From contig NW_022145565.1 of the NCBI RefSeq assembly GCF_000002235.5, positions 372,001 through 436,000 of the forward strand: 64,000 nt of DNA, in the 5' to 3' direction. Positions 25,310-37,301 of this stretch are shown piece by piece. Numbering within the stretch: the first letter of the stretch is position 1; the number at the start of each line of letters is the position of its first letter. The translations under genes were made by a program, and so were the position numbers. The DNA comes from Strongylocentrotus purpuratus (lineage: Eukaryota > Echinodermata > Echinoidea > Camarodonta > Strongylocentrotidae). The notes below the pieces were generated by a model. It did not search any database. It was not told the DNA's origin and saw only the letters and a list, made by a program, of their open reading frames with translations.

Positions 25310-25979
25310 GTGAGTTTAACCAGGATTTATCACTCCGTCTCTGATTACTGAGTAATCTTAGTCTCTCTGCCATGGTACTTTGTCCAGATTCATCCTTAGA
25401 TATATTATAAGTCTATCAGGTCAAATTCCATCCAGTATCAATTATTGAACTTTATAGCTATTTTTCTGCAAGATCATTTCAAAGAGATATTTTTCTTCAT
25501 AAACCAGAAAATAAACACTGGGGATCATTAAAACACACTTTGGTGTGTATTGTGCGATGTATGTTCCCATGACAAAGTGGTCAGCAGGTTATTTACTCTG
25601 ATGTACAATGTACATATTGTGATGGTTTTATATAGTTTCAAGGCACCTATTTCAAAATAGCACTTACCGGTACATATTCAGTTAGGTATGTTGATTGAAG
25701 AAATTCAAAAAAGTACTTGAAAATGGTTCATCAAAAGTTTTTGTGCGATGCTTCAGCTTCATTAAGCCAAAATGATTTGACATAATAATGATAAAATTAT
25801 GCTCGTAATGACATAATATGGAAGTAGATGACAGATAATTCTTCAATGATTTCTACAGAACTTGCTTACATATGATGACAAGTTGGCATCAAAAACATTT
25901 TTATCTTCTAGGTGTTGCCTGCTAGCACTTATTAGTGCCTGTTTAACCTATGATATTCCATCATTCATTATTTTTGCAG

Positions 25980-26127
25980 GGATGTGTGAATACAGAAGAA
26001 CAGTTCAACATGTTTTGTAAGATGCATCCTTATCCAGACATCTCTGTGTTGTGCTGTAATCGTTCCTTCTGTAATAATGATCTACAACCAACGTTCTTAC
26101 CAACGACAACACCTCGTATCACAGAAG
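25980..26127 (+). CDS. ACVR1: ALK1/2 receptor exon: ectodomain part 2 (CCN box)
   Basis: Acceptor TTTTTGCAG, donor GTTAGT, phase 0 to 1. The peptide opens GCVNTEEQFNMFCK and holds CCNRSFCNNDL, the terminal cysteine box of type I and type II TGF-beta receptors, followed by a Thr/Pro-rich juxtamembrane stretch. Together with the preceding exon, all ten ectodomain cysteines of ACVR1 are accounted for. Confidence 0.93.
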
Positions 26128-27200
26128 GTTAGTATGATATATCTGGCTATAATGGTTCCTCATGTAGAGTCAACATGGATCTATAACTCGACCAAATACC
26201 CCAGAGATCTGTAACAACCTGTATGAAAGTATTTACACTAGTAAACATGGTATCTATTAGAAATATAAAATGGTGATTGGGAAAGACCTTTCTGTGTGAT
26301 TGGCTCATCTTCAATTAATATGGAATTATAAACTTAAAGGACCTCATAATTCAATGTACTACAAATTGCTCTCATGACCAGTAGGTAGGGAGTTCTGGGT
26401 TATTCCAGGATTACAATTGACATCTCAAAATCTAATTCAGAATCTTTGTCCCTCTATACAAACACATTCCCTTTGAACTTGATAACATACATTACAAATC
26501 AAGAATGAGGATGTTATGGTCATGCTATCAAGGATTTAACATGATGGATGGTATCATGATTGCCCCACTGGTTCAGGCAGATGGTAGGTTAATCACTGTA
26601 GATTGAATCAGAAACCATTGTCAGCTTTTAAAAAATTATCATTGAATTATCAAAATATTTAGCTTTCTCAAATTCGGGAAAAGATAACTTTTGAAAGGAA
26701 AAAGCATCTACACTTTAGTGAAAATGGTACGAAAGCTACATGTATATTCAAACGATTGAAGGAACAATTTAGTGGATTTAAAGTACATGTACAGTTGAAA
26801 TATAAAAATGTACATGATCACAAATCTCTTTCTCACACCAATCATGTGGGCAATAGCATGAAGGATTCCTCCAATCAATTATATACTGTAGCTATCATTC
26901 ACACGCTGCTCTCTTACCCAGAGATTTATCTACTTAAAGATATTTCTTCGCATGATATTTAAATTAAATCTTTTATAAGAAAGAAGATGTAGTTGGTAGA
27001 CTATTAACCCACATTCTTCACTATGATGAAGCTAGGTTTGATGCGCTCTACAAGATTTAAATTTCATTTATAAAGCATGTAGGAAAGAACCTTCATGAGC
27101 TGTCATTATGTGGTCACAATTAATGTTATATACCTCACTTAAGAAATCCAGCCATCTGATTGGTCGAATTGCATTCATAAACTTCAACTGTTCCTGTAAA
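26128..27200. other. Receptor intron sequence
   Basis: AT-rich with no supported gene. The 68-codon frame at 26756-26962 lacks splice sites and similarity. Confidence 0.35.
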
Positions 27201-27233
27201 ATTCACGGTAACCATGCTTAAAACATTTCAATA

Positions 27234-27259
27234 TTTTTAATAACCATGGTTATTAAAAA
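27234..27259. repeat. Perfect 26-bp palindrome
   Basis: The sequence is centred on CCATGG at 27246/27247, with arms TTTTTAATAACC and its complement. The function is unknown; it may be part of a larger repeat reaching the hairpin at 27755-27919. Confidence 0.85.
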
Positions 27260-27613
27260 CAGTTGGTCAGCCTCCATGGTTACCCCATAGGTTTACATGT
27301 TAAAAAATGGTTTGAGCGATGGAGGATGCCGTAATGTGTGCGAAGGATTGGTCGGTAATTTCAATACAATTGAATCTCGATCGATCTTACCGACAATTTT
27401 ATCTTGCATTGTTGACATGAAGACGAAAATAAACTTCCAAAAACAAAAAAACAACATCTGCCGATAGATCTTGATCTAAGTTCGTGCCAATATGCATTGC
27501 AAAAGTAAAAGAAGAGTCCGTATATGGAGCGTTTGCGAAGCATTCATCACACGCGAAGCCGGTTTCAATCCATTTTAATGTATATATTGGAGAAAACTGC
27601 CAAGCATGTTAAC

Positions 27614-27696
27614 GGCGGGCCATAGCCGAGTGGTCTAAGCGTTGGTTTTCGGTACACCTCTTGTTGTACGCAAGAGTTCGAATCCCGTCTTCGACA
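27614..27696 (+). pseudogene. tRNA-like sequence (class II, degenerate)
   Basis: An A-box-like TAGCCGAGTGGTC (27623-27635) and a B-box GTTCGAATCC (27676-27685) sit at tRNA spacing and resemble Leu/Ser tRNAs. The acceptor ends (CGGGCCA against CTTCGAC) and T-stem do not pair, and the anticodon loop is irregular. It is therefore a tRNA-derived SINE head or a decayed tRNA, not a functional tRNA. Confidence 0.6.
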
Positions 27697-27754
27697 AAAA
27701 TGATAAATATTTTTAATTTTTCATTTTTTAGTCTATTTTTTTTCGGCATATAAA

Positions 27755-27919
27755 AGTATTAATGACTGCTTTAATATTCGAGAAATAGTTGTTTTCATAC
27801 GCTCTCGGGAAGGTTACAATTGGGCTATTCCCCTCGGCAAGCCTCGGGGAATAGCACAATTCTAACCTTCCCTTGAGCGTAATAAAACAACTATTTCTCT
27901 CAAAGCAGTCATTAATACT
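27755..27919. repeat. Long hairpin-forming inverted repeat
   Basis: AGTATTAATGACTGCTTT (27755-27772) is exactly mirrored at 27902-27919. The match continues inward with small interruptions through GAGAAATAGTTGTTTT, GGGAAGGTTA and GCTATTCCCC to a short central loop near 27837. Arms are about 80 bp. It could be the fused ends of a DNA transposon. Confidence 0.85.
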
Positions 27920-28379
27920 ATACTATTAATCCAATGCTTACCGGTATCTCATCAATCATACCATTTTTGGTTGTTTTATAAAAGCTGTAATCACATCTAC
28001 ATCTATTAAGAAGAGTGTAACATATAGATCTGTCTGTAAATACAGGGGATTCTTCCTGTAATTCCTGGGCTTGAAGAGAAACTGCTTATTTTTATTTTTG
28101 TTTAAAGTGCATCTAAACCTTGTTTAAAACCTAGAATCAGGTGTTAATTTGGATTTCACAAGCAGTTCAAAACATGTGCGTAGGATGGAATAGAAAAGTG
28201 AAATGTAAGCCTGTATGTTTGCCTAGTTATCATATTGTTTATTTCTTTTTCTTAGCCTAATGTAAACATTAAGATTGATGTGGAGTCACTGTCATTTTGA
28301 AATACCAAGCCAACACCATGCTCCTCCTCTTTCACACTTCATTCTTTCTTTATATCATCATGACTTATTCTGCTGTGAG

Positions 28380-28560
28380 AAAGTAAAAGAGAAAGAGAGA
28401 GACTGAGGCAGACAGAGAGAGAGAAGAGAGAGAGAGAGACAGAGACTGAGACAGAGACAGAGACAGACAGACAGATAGAGACACAGACAGAGAGTGAGAG
28501 AGAGTGAGAGAGACATGAAAGAGAGAGCGAGCAAGATAGAGAGAGAGGGGGGGGGGGGGA
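28380..28560. repeat. GA/CAGA-rich microsatellite
   Basis: (GAGA)n and (CAGAGA)n runs end in a G homopolymer. Confidence 0.85.
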
Positions 28561-29536
28561 GAAGACTTTAAAAACCTTTTCCCCTTTCCCCTCCTATTTC
28601 CCTTTTGTCAGTTGAATTGGTTTCACCAAAGATTTTTAAACTACATGTAATTATTTATAATTATCTAGGATTCTCTCAATATTTATCAGCAATTTCAAAA
28701 CTCCAGAGACAAGATTCTTAAAGATATCACTTTTGTTGCAAACCCCAGAATCAAAATGCTATGTTCAAGTATAAGTAATCTCCCTCAATGCTGGTCACTA
28801 CTTATAGCTTTACACATGAAATCACATAGTGAACATGAAAGTCAATGTAATGAACATGCATGCAATGTATCAGATTTAATGTGAGTAGATCTATCTGTCT
28901 GTCTGGAGTCATTAATGTTGATTAGTATGTGTGTAAGATAGCCTTTTAGTCACGTTCTTCGCTCATCACTCACTAAAATGAGGTAAGATAGTTTGACTGG
29001 TGTGGAGGGAGTCATGAATCCTGTCTGGAACATCACATGATTCCCTAGCTTATATCATCTAATAATTTCATTGCAAAGCCTTCTTCGTGCTTTCCCTTTT
29101 ACTATTTTACATGAAATACCATATACCATGTACTACATGTATATTCTCTGTATTGTAGGTGGAAGCAGTAGGTTGGGGAGGGGGGAGGGGGTGGGCAGTG
29201 GATTCTTTTATTCTTGCTGCCAATACATTGGCTATATCACTTTGTAGTCTGTGCATTTTTTTCTCTTTCTTATTGGCCTTTTTTAATGTTAGTATCAAAA
29301 TCGTCAATGGATGTAATGTTGTACAATAAATATACTGATTTGAAGAAGAAAAAAATCCCTTTCTTTTGCACATACCGGGTACTTGTTGTTCATAATGTTT
29401 TCTCCTTTTTAAAATCTCTAACAGAGCTCTTTACCACATCCCTTTCACTCCTGTTGGTTTCCCCTCTCAAAGTAATATTACTTCTTTTTTTTCTTCATTT
29501 AATTCAGAATATTCTCAAAAAGTATAATTCAATATA

Positions 29537-30094
29537 CAGTTCTTTCCAGAGAAAAACAAAACCGAGAATTGTCGATGTTTTATCATAACTTAGTCATATT
29601 TTTAATCAATAAATGACACATATTTGGAAAGCTTAGATCCTCCTCTTTCATTTTGATGCAACTTATATGATGCATATTTCACGCATGAGTGAGTAAAATG
29701 AATTTGAAGAGAGGAAACCAAAAAGTAATTTGGCGACGGTATCTGAATTTCAAAGAGAAAATCACATTTCTAGAAAGCCGAGTTTCTGCCCTTTCATATG
29801 ACACCTCAGTCAGGAAAAATGAGCTAGGAATAACAAAGTTCTGTTTGTTTAAAGTAGTGCTTGCATTTCCATAATTTTAGTAAACAAATTCGTTTTCACT
29901 GGCTATTGCCGTAGCAACAAACGGAATTAACAAAAGACTTAACTCCGTTTCGTTGACAATCAGCCGTAGACGAAAGACTTCATGCATGGCTGTTGTCAAC
30001 AAAACGGAGTTAAGTCTTTTGTCGATTCTGCTTGTTGGTACAGTTATGTTAAAACATCGACAACTCTCGGTTTCGTTTTTTCTTGGACGCACTG
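29537..30094. mobile_element. TA-flanked MITE with internal second hairpin
   Basis: CAGTTCTTTCCAGAG at the left mirrors CTTGGACGCACTG at the right. The longer conserved block ACCGAGAATTGTCGATGTTT mirrors AAACATCGACAACTCTCGGT. TA lies at 29535-29536 and 30095-30096. Near the right end, AAAAGACTTAACTCCGTTT (about 29933) is mirrored at about 30004-30022, an inner hairpin. Termini starting CAGTG with TA fit a Tc1/mariner-type MITE. Frames at 29689-30153 are by-products. Confidence 0.75.
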
Positions 30095-30544
30095 TATTTC
30101 TCTCAATGTTACTGTCCTACATAACTGAGTTTTCTTTCTTATCAACAATTTGAATCATGTATGACTGACTCACTGCATCTCTGACGTACCTCGGAACAAA
30201 CGAACTTTGCTAGAGAAAGTACAGCATCAAACCTTTTGACATGTCAAAGCAAGTGCTACACATCTGCAGCAAAGAAGACAGAGCTCTGTGTATTTTTCAA
30301 GGATGTATTTACTGTAAAGACTAAAGAGTTGATACAGTGTTTTGTAGAAAAGTACACTCAATCCACCTGCCCATGTTACCACTATGTCGCTGCATAGTAA
30401 CAACCTCCAGAGGGGGACACCAGTAACCTATATCTTGGTCAGACCATCCATCCCTGCAATGAGCCATAATGACATTGGCTCCAGACTGCAATAGAATCAT
30501 TGATCATCCATAGAAAGAATGCTTTCTATCATTCAATTTAAACT

Positions 30545-30601
30545 CATTCCCTCCCTCCCTCCTCTCCCTCCCTTCTGTCTGTCTCTCTGTCTCTCTCTCT
30601 A

Positions 30602-30633
<32 letters not shown>

Positions 30634-30735
30634 CCTCTCCCCCTCGACCTCTCCCTTTTCTCTCTCTCTCTCGCCCTTTCTTTCTATCTGCCTCTCTCTC
30701 CCTCTCTCTGTCTCTCTCTCTTTCTCTCATCATGA
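30545..30735. repeat. CT-rich microsatellite
   Basis: (CTCT)n with CTGT and CCCT interruptions. The Ser/Leu-rich 86-codon frame here is not a gene. A shorter (GA)n run lies at 30851-30875. Confidence 0.85.
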
Positions 30736-31482
30736 GTCAGATGGTAATGAACAAGGCTAGGGAGACATTAGTATCTTGATAGTACTCTGTTCTTATTGTG
30801 ACAGGTAGAATCAATCTTAGAGCTGGTAGTAGTCTTCCTGGTCTTCCTGTAAAAGAGAGAGAGAGAGAGAGAGTGAATGTGTGAAACCAACCAATATAAA
30901 TGTAATAACAGAGAAACACAGAACAAGAGAGAGAAGGATAGACAGACACAGAAACAGAAGAGATGTCATTCCCACTAATAAGAATGTTTGTATAGAAAAC
31001 ACTCCGAAATATAGGTAATTATTGATTCTCATATCCTCCATCTCTCCAAAAACGTCATATTTTGATATATTTTACGTTTGTTTTACTTGGAGATAAATTA
31101 TGCTCTCCAAAGGCAAAATTGCCCCTGTAGCCAAACTTGCACCTTTTGAAAATATTAGTCCATGTGATATATTTCCATGTTCAATATTTCAGCCATAAGG
31201 GCTCTTATGAAAATCAAACAAACAAAATTCTTCATCATCAGAAACTACAGAAGTACTATTTTCAAAGCCTGTGTAATGTGATCAAATGTTTTCTGGTGTA
31301 CTGTATTAGGAGGATGAAGAGTAGACATTCTTTAGGGCTTAGAAGATGTGATGAAATGCAAGGTTCAAGTGGCTATGTGCCTTAACTTCTCATATTAACA
31401 TTGAATGGGTTAGAGAATGATGTGCCCTGTCGCCAGCTAGTATTACCAAGGGGTCAAATCTTGAGATGTTTGTGATCACTGA

Positions 31483-31881
31483 AGGCGAGTCTTCATCATC
31501 TCGAGATTGCCAAATAGCCTGCTATTTCTGATTTGGGAAATAGTCCTGAAGTTACAAATCGTGTCTTCATCAACTCGAGATTCGACCTCGAAACTTGAAA
31601 CTCCACCTTGAGAAATTAGCTCGAGATATTTTACTCAGCGTTTGCGCATAGTGCGATTCTTTGGTCTGGTGATGACGCACCGGACAAATAGCTGGATATT
31701 TTGCCAAATAGTGGGATATTTTCCAAACTATCCCACGATATCTTGGGATGACAATCCCGACCAAATATCCCGCTAATTGCAACTACGGGCTGATGAAGAC
31801 GTAAATTAACTGGATAGTTTGCGATCGGGATAGATCAAATAGCGGGATATTTGGCAATCTCGAGCTAGTGAAAACAGGCCT
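31483..31881. mobile_element. MITE with ACTGA target duplication
   Basis: AGGCGAGTCTTCATCATC at the left mirrors GCTAGTGAAAACAGGCCT at the right, and CTCGAGATTGCCAAATA is shared by both arms. ACTGA flanks both sides (31478-31482 and 31882-31886). Within it, TCTTCATCAACTCGAGATTC recurs as a partial internal copy at about 31563. The family is not recognised. Confidence 0.72.
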
Positions 31882-31886
31882 ACTGA

Positions 31887-34800
31887 CTATCTTCTTCTCA
31901 AAGGAAGTCAAGTACTCTTACATGCCTCTCCATCTCTTACACTGCCACAGGAAGTCTCATTCTGTCTCATTCTGTCTCTTTCAGACGACTCTCATAAAAG
32001 TCCTGTTAATAGGTTTGAAGTGGACCCATTTCTAAATAAATAAATTCAAAACGTAAACAAGTTTGGCATGAATTGTAGGCTTTATCCATGTAGCCGGCTT
32101 CAAAATGTTTACATCATCTTGAATAGTCCTCTCACAGTTTCTAGCATTCTACACTGTTTTATAAGAAACAAGAAATTATAAAATTATTTGATCGCGCATG
32201 AATCGTCTGCTTCTTTGGAGAAATGGTGAACATTTTGTGTTTGCACTGTCTTTGCATTCTACTTTTCTAAAGACATTCTACTTTTCCGTTTGAACACTTC
32301 TTATGAATGCTTCTCCCAATCATGTGACTGAAAAGAAAAAAAGAACAACAAAAGAACAGAACATTTGACTGAATGTCTTCAATGCTTATATTATATGTTG
32401 ATTTTAATCTTAGTACTGTCATCATTATTATCTTCATCATCATATTCATAATCATGATTGTCATCATCCCTATCGTCATACTCAGTAAGGTGTTCTACTA
32501 ATTCAACCATCATACCATAAAGTGCATGTTGTAATATGTAAATGTATTCCAGCTAACATTCAAGCCAACATGTATGGGACATTGGTCATTGAGACACGGT
32601 CGTTCACCTCCAACAACAGTTTTCATCAATTTTCACTTCTCAATTTCATTTCCTGCATACATTGGTGTAGTGAGTGAGTCACTCATTTGGGGCAGTGCTC
32701 ACACCCTCCATTACCAACAAAGCTACAGTGTTCAAAGCGCTGATGATACCTGTTACATGATGGTGTTGAAGGAAAGAATTGGATGTACAGTATACCTTTT
32801 GTTCAGAGCCAGAAGGGCATTCACTCTGTCTTAGAGTATATGAGTTAACGACCTCCTGGCTCCAAACAGATGATATTTTATAAATGGATGGTTAAGTGGA
32901 AGAAAGAAGAAAAAAGGAGAAGTAGCAAATACTGTACATGCAGTATAGGAGGAGAAGGAAAGGTAGGTGAAGATGAGTCAAGAGAAGATAACGAAAAAGA
33001 CCAAGATAAGAATAAAACTATGCATGGAGGCAGTGGTATAGAAGAGGAAATTGAAGAAGAAAACAAAAATTAAACAAGAAGTTAGACATTTAAGAGTCTA
33101 AAAGTCAATAAATTATTCATCTAAGAATATAACATTTAGAATTAAGTCAGAATTAAAATGATTACACATACAAGCTCATACTAAAATCCAATGTGCTTCC
33201 ATCTGCTTGTTAATGTTTAATTTTGATGCAGTCTTATTGATTTACAAATTTACTGGGTACCAATGATCTAATACAGCACTTGTAGAAGCAAGCAATGCTT
33301 TGTGATGTGACACGGAGTCGATCTGGCACTCAGTAATGGCCTTGAGTAGCAGACAATTATGATACATAGAATAAATATTGCTGCCAATTAAATTCATTTA
33401 ATTGATTCTTGTTATGACCAAGAGTCGTTAATTGGTCGCCAAACCGACCTAGACCAAAGCAGCATCTTATGAAGGAATATATTTGATTGGATAAGGACTG
33501 AAACAGAACAAACATCCAGTGTTATTACATTCTCTCTCTGTGGGTGCAATATTTCTCAATTGTTTTTCTACTTGAGACTTTGAGTGTCTACTACTTTCAG
33601 GTTCTTTTCAAATTAGATCTGTGACCTTGGGCCTTACATGTACGTAGTATTAAGTTAATTATTTGATAAGACACTATACGTGATGGACCATTTTTCAGCA
33701 CTTCTTACTTTTTGTATTAAAGTCTATAAAGTGAGTCATCAGATTTTGAATCAATTTCAGAAGACGAGATATGTAAGCAAAGTGAACATAAGTGATAGAT
33801 AATCTCATAGTTTTTAAATATGAACATAAAAAGTTGAATTTACGATACCAGTATTGAATAATACAAGATTACAAATAACTGTTAGTTGAAGTGTAATTTT
33901 GCTTCAAAATCTCTTGTGTTGACAACGACTTGGTAGTTTCTACTCTCTTCACGTGCAATGGTAACTTGGTAGAAATCAGTTTCGGATTTATTTTAGAAAC
34001 ACATCCTTGTCTTGTCATTATGCTAGATGAGGTTCCCGGGTCAAAAAGAGGGGATAGATTAAAGAGATTTTACATGATGTACATGTAGCTATTGAAGTCA
34101 AATCCTTTGATCTTCATAGTCCAATACAATCATCCCATACCAAACTCATCCCTAATACACTAAGATAAACCTCAAAAAGAAATTGAAATATGAAGATATT
34201 GACTGCATTGCGTGCTGTGCTCAATAAACCTTTGATGAAGGAAAAGAGGTTTTTGTGTAATTTAGTGCAGCTGTAAGGTGACCTTTGTATATAAGCAGGT
34301 TTTATGTGGTGTCTTGTCTGTTACACTGAGCCTATGAAGATTCATTGATTCATCTTCTATGAATGCATCACTACACATGGACTTGATTAGTCCAGTCAGT
34401 CTGTGAGTCGGTTTGTCGGCCAGCTAGCCAGTCGGCTTGTCAGCGAAAGAAAAGGACTAACCTTTCATTGAGAATCATCATCAGACATAATGAGCTGCAT
34501 TCTCACGCACAAACATCCTCATGAATGATCCTGTCAAGTTTATTCTCATTAATGGTAGTGATCACTGATTTGTAAATAAAGTAAAAGTGAGACAACAGAT
34601 ATATATCATATAGATATATCATATATATATCATATATATATATATATCATATATATCATGTTCGTTCCCAGCTCAGTGAGGCTAACGTGTAACTGCTACT
34701 ATTCTATGTAGTAGCTGTCAGTTTGAATACATGAAAATGATTCTTGATCTTGTTGTTGGGTAATTTCTTACAATTCATGTTCAAGTATCATCAACATGGG

Positions 34801-34970
34801 AATGTATATGATGAAGAGATTAGTAAAAGAAAACTGCTGATATTTTACCTTTCATGAAAATGTTCATTCTTTCTAGATGTTATCTGTTATATGATGAAGA
34901 TAACTATCTTATTGCCTGTACACACTTTTTAATGTCAACCTTTTACTATTTTTTGTCTCCTCTTGTACAG
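31887..34970. other. Receptor intron sequence
   Basis: No supported exon. A low-complexity GAT/ATC stretch lies at 32405-32480, an AGA-rich stretch at 32890-33070, and an AT-rich ATATC microsatellite at 34595-34660. Confidence 0.35.
34595..34660. repeat. (ATATC)/(AT) microsatellite
   Basis: Tandem ATATC and AT units. Confidence 0.8.
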
Positions 34971-35179
34971 AACTTGGTCAAAAGGTCCCTTACAATGTGA
35001 CCTACACAGTCCTGGGTGTGGTGGGACCATTGATAGCCTGTCTCATTGCACTGACCATTGCTGCATACTGCTTCAAACGTCGTCATCAGCAACGTATGGA
35101 TGAGCTAAGCCATCAGGAAGCTCAGTATAGACAGGCTCATGATATCAGGGCTGTCCCTGCAGGAGATAGTACATTAAAG
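34971..35179 (+). CDS. ACVR1: ALK1/2 receptor exon: transmembrane segment
   Basis: The acceptor TTGTACAG and donor GTGGGT bound 209 bases, phase 1 to 0. The peptide contains a hydrophobic stretch of about 22 residues (VLGVVGPLIACLIALTIAAY), a basic stop-transfer FKRRHQQR, and a cytoplasmic juxtamembrane part ending GDSTLK. Human ACVR1 has GDSTLADL at the same place, directly before the GS domain. Confidence 0.92.
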
Positions 35180-36126
35180 GTGGGTAGTCAAACAGGCTAG
35201 TCAACTAGGTTAGTCACATAGGTTAGTCACCCAGGTTAGTCACCTAGGTTAATCATGTATAGTAGGGGGACTTTGATAAAACTCTGGTCTTTATTAGATA
35301 GGAAGGTGACCAAGAGGATCTGTATAGACAGAGTGATAACAGAGCTGTTCCTCCTAGTCATCCAATGTACTCAACTAAGGTAGTGGGGTATGAGGTAGGA
35401 GGGTTTGACTTAGAGAGGGGTCGTCAACTAAGATAGGTTAGTCACCTTGGCCAGTCAAGTATGGCAGGCATGGATTACTATCAGAATACTGGGACCTATA
35501 TTAAGGCAGGCTCACACTATGACGAATAGGGGAGGGGGTGGGGGGGGGGGGGTAACGCAACCTACATTAAGCTGCAAATTACTATTTTGAATTTCCCGCC
35601 AATCATTGTGTGTTGCCTTCAATTGTCGCTGATGAATCCACCAGCAATTGATGCTTGTTATCATTTTAAATTATTTTACAAAATCATTATGTGATAAACT
35701 CAGACACAAATGACCTGAAGTGTCTTGATTACCGAGATGTTATGCCACACTGTGACGTCGGCTTCTCCTTGACAGCACATGAATCACATTGTTAATAATC
35801 CCATTATTTATTGGATGAATGTTTGGGATGTTGAGATTAGAAACCATAACCACTCTAGTACTTGTGGTTTTCATTTTTATTCTGGTAATACTTCAGATAT
35901 CATGTAGATCAAAATGCAAAGTGCTTATTGAGACTTAATTCATGAATACCCGACATTATCTAGGAGATAAAATGTCTTTAGCATAAAGTGTTTTAATCCT
36001 AGATCAGGCTATCATGATTAATGAAGAAAATAATTTTCAACTCTGATGAAAATCATTAACCGTCACATTTCATGATAGAACGAAAGGAAGTAAAATAATA
36101 TAATTATGGTTGTGATGCATTATATT

Positions 36127-36771
36127 TCATGTTTCAAGCACTGCCTGGTGTCTTGCGATCACTGAACCAAAGATAGGTGACAATAGGTATCCAGAGTCTC
36201 TATTTAATGTAGGCTTGATCCTCTTAATCCATATGGACTCTTTCACCTTTCTTGACCAGAAGTTGCTTTTAAAGTCAATAATGAGGGCATCCTCCCATCC
36301 ATTATTATGTCCTGTGTTAAGGGCGTGTTCAGCTAAAGCTGAATGGGATGGGTTACTCAATATGAGAGCTTTTTTGCGTTCTTTTAATCGCTCATTAAGA
36401 GTTCTGCCAGTTTCCCCAACATAAGAATTGTGACAATCTGTCCAAGTAATCTTGTACCCAATGCCTGTCCTTTCCTGTGTTGGAACTTGGTCTTTTGGAT
36501 GGACCAACCTACTTCTTAGTGTGTTAGGGCTTCTGAAGACAACACTAATCTTGTCTTGGAATGCTAGTTTCAAGCGAGAGGATATAGTGTTAGCAAAAGG
36601 AAGGCCTACTCTGTTGTTAACTTCTTTCTTTTTCTTTTTTATGATATTAAAAAGGTTTTTACAAATAATAAAATACTGGTAGCAATTACTGCAGGCAGTA
36701 ATTGCTTCATGTAAAGCTTTAATTGTGTATGACCATGATATAGACTCAAGATGATTATTCAGGGTTTGCAT
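36127..36771 (-). mobile_element. Penelope-like retroelement fragment (GIY-YIG end)
   Basis: A 214-codon frame carries GIGYKITWTDCHNSYVGETG followed by RTLNERLKERKKA, HSALAEHALNTGH and KESIWIKRIKPTLNRD. This is the GIY-YIG endonuclease region and tail of Penelope-like elements. The reverse transcriptase part is missing, so the copy is 5'-truncated, as is common for this class. The frame ends only 5 bases from the MITE at 36777. It lies antisense within the receptor intron. Confidence 0.88.
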
Positions 36772-36776
36772 TCTTA

Positions 36777-37298
36777 TACTGTTTTCACTCTGGCAATATT
36801 TTGCTTAACCCCGTACTATAGGTGGGGTTAAGGGGGGGTCTTATCCCCACCTATAGTACGGGGTTAAGCCTATTCCACTTTCTGTTCAGACTGGTTTTTA
36901 CCAAAGTGGGCTAAAGTTGGCTAACCCTACCTATAGTACGAGTTAACTAACCCTGCAAAATAGCAGGGCTAACTCCGCAATTGTGGTGCTAACTCCTGCT
37001 AACCCCGCAATTGCGGTGCTAAGCAAATGAATGAGAACAGAAACGAAAAATAGTCCGGTACTACGCAATGGAGCATATCGCAGCTGGCCAGATGCGAAGT
37101 ATGTCCAATCATAACATACACGATATCCGGGGTTAACGAAATGCAGTGAGAACAGCAGGAATTTTCTTATTCCGGAATAGGCGCTAGTACGGGACTAAAA
37201 ACAGCGAGTGTGAAAAGCCCCAAAAAATAGTCCGGGGTTAAGGATAGTACGGGGCTAAGCAAAGTACGAGGTTAAGCAAAACCAGTGTGAAAAGAGTA
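36777..37298. mobile_element. Harbinger-type MITE (TTA target duplication)
   Basis: TACTGTTTTCAC at the left mirrors GTGAAAAGAGTA at the right, and TTTTGCTTAACCCCGTAC mirrors GTACGAGGTTAAGCAAAA. TTA flanks both ends (36774-36776 and 37299-37301), as in PIF/Harbinger insertions. Near the left end CCCCACCTATAGTACGGGG forms a further inner hairpin with the mirror copy just before it, and GCTAAC/GGTTAG-type motifs recur through the element. No open frame is present. Confidence 0.8.
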
Positions 37299-37301
37299 TT
37301 A

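Noticed and set aside
27614-27696. Functional tRNA gene
   Set aside because: The promoter boxes are good, but the acceptor and T stems do not pair.
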